Assembly: GCA_964648365.1 (NCBI GenBank)
Contig: CAZYLK010000114.1
Span: 1 to 19,531, forward strand
DNA from: SURF-32 sp964648365
Lineage (GTDB): Bacteria; Planctomycetota; Phycisphaerae; UBA1845
DNA length: 19,531 bases
Direction: 5' to 3'
The notes under the pieces are model-generated. The model made no database searches and had not been told where the DNA came from. It worked only from the letters and a program-made list of their open reading frames with translations. Of the stretch, positions 14,908 to 19,531 are shown one piece after another (the stretch's first letter is position 1; each line of letters begins with the position of its first letter). A program made the position numbers and the translations under genes.

Positions 14908-14988
14908 GGGGGCAGAGATGCGGCTGCTGCGTTGCCGCCGGACCGGAGCCGGTTGGTCCAAGGCGGGCGCGCGGTTGGAGCATCGCCG

Positions 14989-15111
14989 TTGACGTTGCGC
15001 GTCCCGAAATCGGACCTTGATTTGCTCGCTTCGACGGACCGCGAGGTCTTGCTGGGTATAATTGAGAGTGACGGAAGGGTCCGGCTCCGGTTGGCGGACG
15101 CGGTGGCCTGA
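14989..15111 (+). pseudogene. upstream fragment of an interrupted reading frame
   Basis: From TTG 14989 (GGAG nine bases upstream) the frame reads V-P-K-S-D-L-D-L-L-A-S-T-D-R-E-V-L-L-G-I-I-E-S-D-G-R-V-R and then R-L-A-D-A-V-A to TGA at 15109. The same frame continues without another stop through the next ORF to 15351, and the sequence around the TGA still reads like protein (R-G-H-V-E-W-I-R-Q-S). A CGA-to-TGA change could have split one gene of about 120 codons. I do not recognise the family. It may also be a separate 40-residue ORF or no gene. Confidence 0.3.
15057..15062 (+). promoter_or_regulatory. consensus -10 box at the start of the accessory block
   Basis: A perfect TATAAT, preceded by TGGG, lies 82 bases before the GTG at 15145. 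No good -35 box is visible. It may be the promoter of the accessory genes between sdhA and sdhB. Confidence 0.35.
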
Positions 15112-15144
15112 CGGGGTCATGTCGAGTGGATCCGGCAGTCGCGA

Positions 15145-15351
15145 GTGACGAACGTGCATCGCGGATTCAGCCTGATTGTGAAGAACGGTCGGGTTACGGC
15201 CATTCACCGGCGCTCGGAGATAAACCCGAGCGCCTCGGATTATGTGCTTGAGAAGGATGCGACTGAGGAACTGTTGAGCCTCCTGCCAGGCGGAGTCGAC
15301 GCCGAGATATTCCCGGGCCGGGATGACGAAAATGAAACCATCACGGGTTGA
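15145..15351 (+). CDS. small hypothetical protein (68 aa), possibly the 3' part of a broken gene
   Basis: A 68-residue acidic ORF. G-F-S-L-I-V-K-N-G-R-V-T-A-I-H looks like a beta hairpin and is followed by a helical V-L-E-K-D-A-T-E-E-L-L-S-L-L-P-G-G. GTG 15145 is the first possible start after the in-frame TGA at 15109-15111, and it has no clear ribosome site. It overlaps the next ORF by 29 bases (20 if that gene starts at 15332), which suggests coupled translation. Codon use is mixed, with weaker GC3 than sdhA. Family unknown. Confidence 0.45.
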   Translation: MTNVHRGFSLIVKNGRVTAIHRRSEINPSASDYVLEKDATEELLSLLPGGVDAEIFPGRDDENETITG

Positions 15352-15685
15352 AGAAGCCGCACGCTGCCTCCGAGAGGGTGGAACGCTGGTGGACCTGATG
15401 GAGGCCGTCAACGTCCTCCGCTCCGATCCGACCGCCCCGCCGTCGTATCTGCTCGCGGGGTTGAGGCACGCGGAGGTCGTGCGGGAGCAGGCGATGTTCG
15501 CGCTGTACGAGAGGACGGGGATACCGCTGCCGGAGGACGCGTCCGGGTTCATGCGGACGGAGGAGGCGTGGAGCGATGCGCTGGCCCGACAAACGGCGAC
15601 GCGCCGGCCGCAGCGCAAGCCGGCGACGTGGGCCACGCCAGGAAAGCTGGCGCCCCATGACCCGGGCGGGCCAGAGCAGCGTTAG
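15323..15685 (+). CDS. small helical protein, tandem paralog A (120 aa)
   Basis: A 120-residue, mostly alpha-helical protein of unknown family. Its core is E-E-A-A-R-C-L-R-E-G-G-T-L-V-D-L-M-E-A-V, then Y-L-L-A-G-L-R-H-A-E-V-V-R-E-Q-A-M-F-A-L-Y-E-R-T and L-P-E-D. The next gene is a clear paralog: 35 of 78 aligned positions are identical by hand, without gaps. The tail after about residue 90 (R-R-P-Q-R-K-P-A-T-W) is basic and not shared. ATG 15323 and 15332 are both possible; neither has a strong ribosome site. No membrane segment or signal is seen. It lies at the head of the cluster that ends with the AAA ATPase and DUF4276 genes, so it may be an accessory or regulatory part of that system. 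Confidence 0.6.
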   Translation: MTKMKPSRVEEAARCLREGGTLVDLMEAVNVLRSDPTAPPSYLLAGLRHAEVVREQAMFALYERTGIPLPEDASGFMRTEEAWSDALARQTATRRPQRKPATWATPGKLAPHDPGGPEQR

Positions 15686-15698
15686 ACGTTGCGAATGA

Positions 15699-15998
15699 GT
15701 GATTGATGTCGTGCTAACCCGCGATGAAGCCATCAAGTGCCTCGACGAGAGCGATTCGCTCGGGCGGCTGCTGGCGGCCGTGAGCGCGCTGCGCGCCGAT
15801 CTCAACGCTCGGGCGGAGGATCTGCTGGCGGGGCTGCGGCACCCGGCGATCATCCGTGAACAGGCTGCATTCGCGCTGTATGATCGCACGCGGCGGACGT
15901 TGCCGGCCGATCTGACGCTGATCGATCAGGATCAGGCGTCCTGGCGGAGGTTCCTTAACGGTAAGGGGCCTGACACCGGGTGCCGGCGCGAGGGTTGA
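15699..15998 (+). CDS. small helical protein, tandem paralog B (99 aa)
   Basis: A 99-residue paralog of the preceding gene: D-E-A-I-K-C-L-D-E-S-D-S-L-G-R-L-L-A-A-V, then D-L-L-A-G-L-R-H-P-A-I-I-R-E-Q-A-A-F-A-L-Y-D-R-T and L-P-A-D. The strictly shared block is L-L-A-G-L-R-H-x4-R-E-Q-A-x-F-A-L-Y-x-R-T. GTG 15699 is the earliest start that keeps the paralogous region. It begins 13 bases after paralog A. The stub of an ATPase gene begins only seven bases after its stop, which suggests an original order of paralog B, ATPase, DUF4276. Confidence 0.6.
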   Translation: MIDVVLTRDEAIKCLDESDSLGRLLAAVSALRADLNARAEDLLAGLRHPAIIREQAAFALYDRTRRTLPADLTLIDQDQASWRRFLNGKGPDTGCRREG

Positions 15999-16005
15999 GT
16001 TGCCG

Positions 16006-16134
16006 ATGAAGCAGTCAAGCGCCGTCATTGCCGAGATTTCGATGCGGAATCTGCTCACCTTCGGCGCCGGGGAGACGCGGCTGACGCTGGATCCATTGGA
16101 GAATTGCAGGCCATGGTCGCGATGGACACGGTAA
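16006..16134 (+). pseudogene. 5' stub of an AAA ATPase gene
   Basis: The first 31 codons match the start of the full ATPase at 16926: 23 of 31 residues and 80 of 93 bases are identical by hand, including E-I-S-M-R-N-L-L. The likeness stops after codon 31 (16098), before the Walker A motif, and the frame reaches TAA at 16132 after 11 unrelated codons. The nucleotidyltransferase gene starts 14 bases after the break. This is the remnant of a second, diverged ATPase gene, cut by recombination or by arrival of the toxin-antitoxin pair. It can have no ATPase activity. Confidence 0.75.
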
Positions 16135-16451
16135 AGGAATTGAGCAATCGGCTCGCCCGGGAGTTTCAGCCCGAACGGATCATCCTGTTCGGCTCCTATG
16201 CCTATGGATCGCCGGATGAGCACTCGGACGTGGACCTGCTGGTGATCATGCCGTTCGAGGGCAAGGGGTTCCGAAAGTCGATCGATATCCTGAACCGCCT
16301 GAATCCGGCGTTTCCGCTGGACGTAGTGGTCCGACGGCCGGATGACGCCGCTCGGCGATATGCCGAGTTCGATCCGCTGATCCGCGATGCCTTCGACAAC
16401 GGAGTCGTCCTGTATGAACGAGACGGTGGCAGAGTGGTTTCAGAAGGCTGA
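16113..16451 (+). CDS. MNT-type nucleotidyltransferase (antitoxin-like)
   Basis: A 112-residue minimal nucleotidyltransferase. I-I-L-F-G-S-Y-A-Y-G-S-P-D-E-H-S-D-V-D-L-L-V near 23-44 gives the GSx10DxD catalytic motif (G27-S28, D39, D41). F-P-L-D-V-V-V near 67-73 supplies the third acidic residue (D70). In HEPN-MNT (type VII) modules such proteins inactivate the HEPN toxin, in some cases by AMPylating it. Starts at TTG 16104, ATG 16113 and ATG 16122 are possible; ATG 16113 is taken as the middle choice, with GCAGG just upstream. The 3' end overlaps the HEPN gene by 38 bases in another frame, so the two products are tightly co-expressed. The gene starts inside the tail of the ATPase stub. Confidence 0.88.
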   Translation: MVAMDTVKELSNRLAREFQPERIILFGSYAYGSPDEHSDVDLLVIMPFEGKGFRKSIDILNRLNPAFPLDVVVRRPDDAARRYAEFDPLIRDAFDNGVVLYERDGGRVVSEG

Positions 16452-16827
16452 GGGCGACTTCAGGACGGCGCGGCGGGAGTTGGAAGCGCTGGACGGGCCG
16501 AACTACGACGCCGTCTGCTTTCATGCACAGCAGTGCATCGAGAAGCTGTTGAAGGCAGTCCTCATCCGACACGCGACCGTCCCCCCGCGGATCCACCACT
16601 TGGAGCGGCTGTACGACCTGGTCCGGGTGGTGCGCCCCGACGTCCTGCTGGATTGCGACGAACTCCGATTCCTGAACGGCATGGGTGTGGCCGTGCGCTA
16701 TCCTGGCGAGACAGCCGACCAGCAGGACGCGATGGAGGCAATGGCCTGCTGCCGACGGCTGCGAGACGTTCTCAAGCCGGTGATGGCGGAGCCGTCAGAA
16801 GAGGAAACAAACGGTGGACCGGCGTGA
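16414..16827 (+). CDS. HEPN-domain protein (toxin-like)
   Basis: A 137-residue helical HEPN protein. The family core W-F-Q-K-A-E-G-D-F-R-T-A-R near 8-20 is followed by C-F-H-A-Q-Q-C-I-E-K-L-L-K-A-V-L-I near 35-51, an H-H-L-E-R-L-Y-D-L segment near 61-69, and R-Y-P-G-E near 95-99. HEPN proteins paired with MNT proteins are often RNase toxins. The canonical R-x4-6-H signature is not clearly present, so activity is uncertain; the H-H-L-E-R and R-Y-P positions are the best functional candidates. ATG 16414 lies within the nucleotidyltransferase gene. The longer frame from 16387 adds residues that do not look like HEPN sequence. The pair sits between the ATPase stub and the intact ATPase. Confidence 0.87.
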   Translation: MNETVAEWFQKAEGDFRTARRELEALDGPNYDAVCFHAQQCIEKLLKAVLIRHATVPPRIHHLERLYDLVRVVRPDVLLDCDELRFLNGMGVAVRYPGETADQQDAMEAMACCRRLRDVLKPVMAEPSEEETNGGPA

Positions 16828-16925
16828 TCCCTGGTATCCCTGACCCTGCGCCTTCGTTGCGCCGAGGAAGTCGGCCAGCGGCAAATCGAGTCCACTCCGG
16901 CGGCGAAAGAAGAGATGAGTCACCC

Positions 16926-18101
16926 ATGAGCCAGTCAAGCGGCGTCATTCGCGAGATTTCGATGCGGAATCTGCTCTCCTTCGGCGACGAGGAGACGCGG
17001 CTCGCGCTGGGTCCGCTGACGGTGCTGGTCGGGCCGAACGGGTGCGGGAAGTCGAACCTGTTGGAGGTGTTCTACCTGTTGAGCCGGTTGCCGGTTTCAG
17101 ATCCCAACGCGTCGCTCCCGATCGTGGATTGGACTTGGAAGGGGGCTGCCGCAGACGCCGTCGCCAGTATTCACGTTTGCATCTCAGCAGCCACGCGACG
17201 TGCATCGGCCATTAGGCACGACTTGGCATTCAGAACTGTGTCCCAACGGTTCGCCGTTTTCTCCGAATATATTCATAACCCCGATACTTTAGGGGATGTC
17301 CCGCTTTACTATTCTGGCCCCGAAGCCTCCTCCGCAGTGGTTTCTCGCGCGGACGAAGAATCGGAATATGCCGGGACGCAGCACGAGGAGTTGGACCCCA
17401 ATCGTTCGGTCCTCGCCCAACTCAGTGATCCGATTCATTATCCCGAAATCGCACACTTGCGAAAGACCTACGAGGGCATCCGCGCATACCGCGACATCAA
17501 CTTCGGCCCGAAATCGCCGACACGGCAACCTCAGCGCACGGATCTGCCGACGCGAGCGTTACTCGAAGACGGCTCCAACCTCGGACTCATCCTCAATCGT
17601 CTTAATGCCAACGTCGCAACGCAACGACGCCTGATCGAACTGCTGAAGCGCTTCTACCCCCCCGCCGAGCGTGTCGACGTCCAAGTCCAAGGCGGAACAG
17701 TTCAAATCTACATCGCGGAATCGGACTGGCCGACCCCCGCGACGCGCCTCTCCGACGGCACCATGCGCTGGCTCACGCTCCTGGCCATTCTGCTTGACCC
17801 CGAACCGCCGAAGGTGGTGTGTCTGGATGAGCCGGACCTGGGGCTTCATCCGGACATGATGCCCGCATTGGCGGATCTGCTGACGGAAGCGTCGGAGCGG
17901 ATGCAGGTGATCGTGACGACGCACTCGGACGGGCTGGTCGACGCGTTCACCGACCGGCCGGAGTGCGTTGTCATCTGCGAGAAGGAAGACGGCAAGACAA
18001 CGCTCAAGCGGCTCGACGCCGAGGCGCTGAATGTCTGGCTGAGGGACTACTCGTTGGGTGAACTGTGGACCAGCGGGCAGATCGGGGGGCGCAGGTTTTG
18101 A
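16926..18101 (+). CDS. AAA-family ATPase (AAA15/AAA21, OLD-like)
   Basis: A 391-residue ABC-type ATPase of the SMC/OLD-like group. It opens with I-R-E-I-S-M-R-N-L-L-S-F-G, then Walker A G-P-N-G-C-G-K-S-N (36-44), a long middle insert, the signature-like R-L-S-D-G-T-M-R-W-L (274-283), Walker B V-V-C-L-D-E-P-D-L-G-L-H-P (297-309) and the switch histidine in T-T-H-S-D (331-335). All catalytic motifs are intact. It has no TOPRIM nuclease domain of its own; the next gene may supply that role. Such ATPases form sensor halves of defence systems (for example PARIS and AbiL pairs). ATG 16926 is fixed by likeness to the stub's start. A four-codon ORF (ATG 16915) ends in a TGA overlapping this ATG. The middle region (17100-17600) has lower GC3 than its flanks. 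Confidence 0.9.
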   Translation: MSQSSGVIREISMRNLLSFGDEETRLALGPLTVLVGPNGCGKSNLLEVFYLLSRLPVSDPNASLPIVDWTWKGAAADAVASIHVCISAATRRASAIRHDLAFRTVSQRFAVFSEYIHNPDTLGDVPLYYSGPEASSAVVSRADEESEYAGTQHEELDPNRSVLAQLSDPIHYPEIAHLRKTYEGIRAYRDINFGPKSPTRQPQRTDLPTRALLEDGSNLGLILNRLNANVATQRRLIELLKRFYPPAERVDVQVQGGTVQIYIAESDWPTPATRLSDGTMRWLTLLAILLDPEPPKVVCLDEPDLGLHPDMMPALADLLTEASERMQVIVTTHSDGLVDAFTDRPECVVICEKEDGKTTLKRLDAEALNVWLRDYSLGELWTSGQIGGRRF

Positions 18102-18712
18102 CTTGGACGGTTTTCGTCGAAGGTGGCGGGACGTCGAAAGACCTGCGTACGCGCTGTCGCGAGGCGTTCCACGACTTTCTGGCCCCGCTCGATCTGGCGC
18201 AGCGCCGCCCGAAGATCGTCGCCTGCGGAACGCGGGCCGACGCGTTCAAGCGGTTCAGAACAGCCCTGGAAAGTCCCGGCTCCGGACCGTGCCTGCTTCT
18301 GGTTGACTCGGAGGAGCCCGTTGAGGCCGCGAAGTCTGCCTGGGAGCACGTGGCGCAGCGTTCGGGCGACGGCTGGATCCGCCCGGAGGCGGCTGAGGAT
18401 CACCATCTCCACTTCATGGCCGTGTGCATGGAATCGTGGATCGCCGCCGACGGCGACTCGCTGGCTCGGCTGTACGGTCAAGGGTTCAGGAAGGAAAAGC
18501 TCCCGAAACCCGGCCGCGACATCGAGTCCATCAGCCGGGCGGCGATCCTGAAGGCCCTCCAGGCGGCGACAAGTGAGACGCAGAAGGGGGCGTACAGCAA
18601 AGGCAAGGCGTCCTTCGCCGCTCTGGGGGCGGTCAACGTAGGCGTCGTCAGCCAGCGGCTGCCGTTCTGCAACCGTTTTGTCGATTCGCTCACGGCCGGG
18701 GACGCGACGTGA
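18098..18712 (+). CDS. DUF4276 family protein (TOPRIM-like effector candidate)
   Basis: A 204-residue DUF4276 protein: W-T-V-F-V-E-G-G-G-T-S-K-D-L near 3-16, I-V-A-C-G-T-R-A-D-A-F, C-L-L-L-V-D-S-E-E-P-V near 65-75, H-L-H-F-M-A-V-C-M-E-S-W-I-A-A-D near 103-118, G-Q-G-F and K-G-A-Y-S-K-G-K-A-S-F. The V-E-G-G-G glutamate and the later V-D-S-E acidic pair resemble the metal site of TOPRIM nucleases, which is inference. The family is typically encoded right after an AAA ATPase, as here. Start TTG 18098 shares TTGA with the ATPase stop, giving coupled translation. A longer start at 18065 would add 11 residues that do not look conserved. This is the last gene of the accessory block. Confidence 0.88.
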   Translation: MTWTVFVEGGGTSKDLRTRCREAFHDFLAPLDLAQRRPKIVACGTRADAFKRFRTALESPGSGPCLLLVDSEEPVEAAKSAWEHVAQRSGDGWIRPEAAEDHHLHFMAVCMESWIAADGDSLARLYGQGFRKEKLPKPGRDIESISRAAILKALQAATSETQKGAYSKGKASFAALGAVNVGVVSQRLPFCNRFVDSLTAGDAT

Positions 18713-18750
18713 CCGGCTCGACCGGGTAGAGTAGGGGCCGGTATCGGAAC

Positions 18751-18769
18751 TCCCGCCGGTGCGGCGGGG
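18751..18769 (+). promoter_or_regulatory. hairpin overlapping the sdhB ribosome-site region
   Basis: CCCGCC (18752-18757) pairs with GGCGGG (18763-18768) around GGTGC, with one more U-G pair outside. The right arm shares bases with GGGGA, the only Shine-Dalgarno-like sequence before GTG 18781. It could terminate the upstream transcript or mask that ribosome site. Confidence 0.4.
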
Positions 18770-18792
18770 ACCGGTCAACGGTGAACGAGAAC

Positions 18793-19531
18793 ATGATCGA
18801 ACACTTCCAAGTCAAAATCCAACGTCAAAAAGACGCCAAAGGCACGGCCTATACCGAGACCTTCGACGTCCCGTACGAGCCCGGCATGAACATGACCACG
18901 GTGCTGCAGCGCATCGCGGCGAAACCAAAGACCGTGGACGGCAAGGACGTGGCGCCGGTGGCGTACGACGCCTGCTGCCTGGAGGAGGTCTGCGGGGCGT
19001 GCACGATGGTCATCAACGGCCGGGTGCGGCAGGCGTGCTCGACCCTGGTCGAGAACATCTACAAGGACCACGTCGGGCCGATCGAGCTCAAGCCGATGAC
19101 GAAGTTCCCCGTCGTGCGGGATCTGGTGGTCAACCGCGCCCGCATGTTCGAGAACCTCAAGCGCATCAAGGGCTGGGTCCACGTCGACGACTACCTCGAC
19201 CGCGGACCGGGGCCGCGCCTGTCGCCCAAGGTGCAGGAAGAGGTCTACCCGCTCTCGCGCTGCATGACCTGCGGCTGCTGCCTGGAGGCCTGCCCGCAGT
19301 TCGGCGAGCACTCACCGTTTATCGGGCCGGCGGCGGTGTCGATGGCGATCTACTTCAACGCCAACCCCACCGGTGCGATGGAAAAGGACGACCGGCTGGC
19401 CGTGCTGGCCGGCAAGGGCGGCATTGTGGATTGCGGCAACAGCCAGAACTGCGTCAAGGTCTGCCCGAAGGACATTCCGCTGACCGATTCGCTCGCCAAG
19501 GCCGGCCGCGACACGACTTTGTACAAGCTGC
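18793..19531 (+). CDS. sdhB: succinate dehydrogenase iron-sulfur subunit (3' end outside window)
   Basis: The first 246 residues of SdhB; the gene continues past the right edge. It carries electrons from SdhA to the quinone site of SdhC. The 2Fe-2S site is Y-D-A-C-C-L-E-E-V-C-G-A-C near 58-70 with Cys82. The cubane cluster motif is C-M-T-C-G-C-C-L-E-A-C-P at 157-168, and the 3Fe-4S-type motif is C-G-N-S-Q-N-C-V-K-V-C-P at 214-225. F-P-V-V-R-D-L-V-V-N-R and D-F/P-F-I-G-P-A segments match Bacillus subtilis SdhB by eye. ATG 18793 is given; GTG 18781 in the same frame adds four residues and has GGGGA ten bases upstream, so it is equally possible. It lies 3.9 kb after sdhA, separated by the accessory genes. 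Confidence 0.96.
   Translation, partial: MIEHFQVKIQRQKDAKGTAYTETFDVPYEPGMNMTTVLQRIAAKPKTVDGKDVAPVAYDACCLEEVCGACTMVINGRVRQACSTLVENIYKDHVGPIELKPMTKFPVVRDLVVNRARMFENLKRIKGWVHVDDYLDRGPGPRLSPKVQEEVYPLSRCMTCGCCLEACPQFGEHSPFIGPAAVSMAIYFNANPTGAMEKDDRLAVLAGKGGIVDCGNSQNCVKVCPKDIPLTDSLAKAGRDTTLYKL

Noticed and set aside
12205..15636. A 1143-residue open frame on the minus strand across sdhA and its flanks.
   Set aside because: It is antisense to the unmistakable sdhA gene. High G+C at wobble positions removes stops on the opposite strand, and the translation is rich in V-D, H and A runs without any domain.
16926..18101. The ATPase as a full OLD nuclease.
   Set aside because: The protein ends soon after the switch histidine and has no C-terminal TOPRIM domain, so a nuclease role, if any, must come from the next gene.
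14908..18780. The accessory block as a prophage or integrative element.
   Set aside because: I see no integrase, transposase, phage structural gene, tRNA or clear attachment-site repeats at its ends.

Overview
The window is GC-rich bacterial chromosome. Several genes point to a planctomycete, most likely near the Phycisphaerae. These are a membrane protein ending in a CPxC...CPEC zinc ribbon with an F-D-L-T-G core, an exported PQQ-type beta-propeller that begins D-W-P-x-F-R-G after its signal peptide, a G/FTLLEILVVIAI-type prepilin, and many short structured intergenic repeats. This placement is inference from gene style; there is no rRNA or other marker in the window.

Region 1 (1-3519): the end of a HEPN-like protein gene meets a small leftward gene tail to tail. 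Further leftward genes encode a zinc-ribbon membrane protein and a clan AA aspartic protease. A rightward dGTPase gene (dgt) follows, with a TACAAT box so close to the ATG that its mRNA is probably leaderless. Region 2 (3520-9830): all firm genes run leftward. They encode a VTT/DedA-like membrane protein translationally coupled to a DUF502 membrane protein, a TPR protein, a doubtful small exported protein, a PQQ beta-propeller, a STAS-domain protein and a secreted low-complexity TPR protein. Two inverted-repeat elements sit between genes here: one built of GAATARC heptamers between the convergent dgt and VTT genes, and a nested, REP-like one at 6351-6567.

Region 3 (9831-19531): a rightward succinate dehydrogenase locus of the Bacillus type (five-helix di-heme SdhC, SdhA, SdhB). 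It is not compact. A prepilin-like gene and a membrane-anchored unknown gene lie between sdhC and sdhA. A 3.9-kb block of accessory genes lies between sdhA and sdhB, and sdhB runs off the right edge.

The accessory block (14908-18780) is the most interesting part. It holds a reading frame interrupted by one TGA, two tandem paralogous small proteins of unknown family, a 5' stub of an AAA ATPase gene, an overlapping nucleotidyltransferase-HEPN pair (toxin-antitoxin type), a full-length AAA ATPase, and a DUF4276 protein whose TTG start overlaps the ATPase stop. The stub is a diverged paralog of the full ATPase (80 of 93 bases by hand) and stops 14 bases before the nucleotidyltransferase start. 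I infer an anti-phage or anti-plasmid cluster that has been rearranged inside a respiratory operon. The small paralogs may be unrecognised members of the ATPase-DUF4276 system. No activity can be proved from sequence alone.
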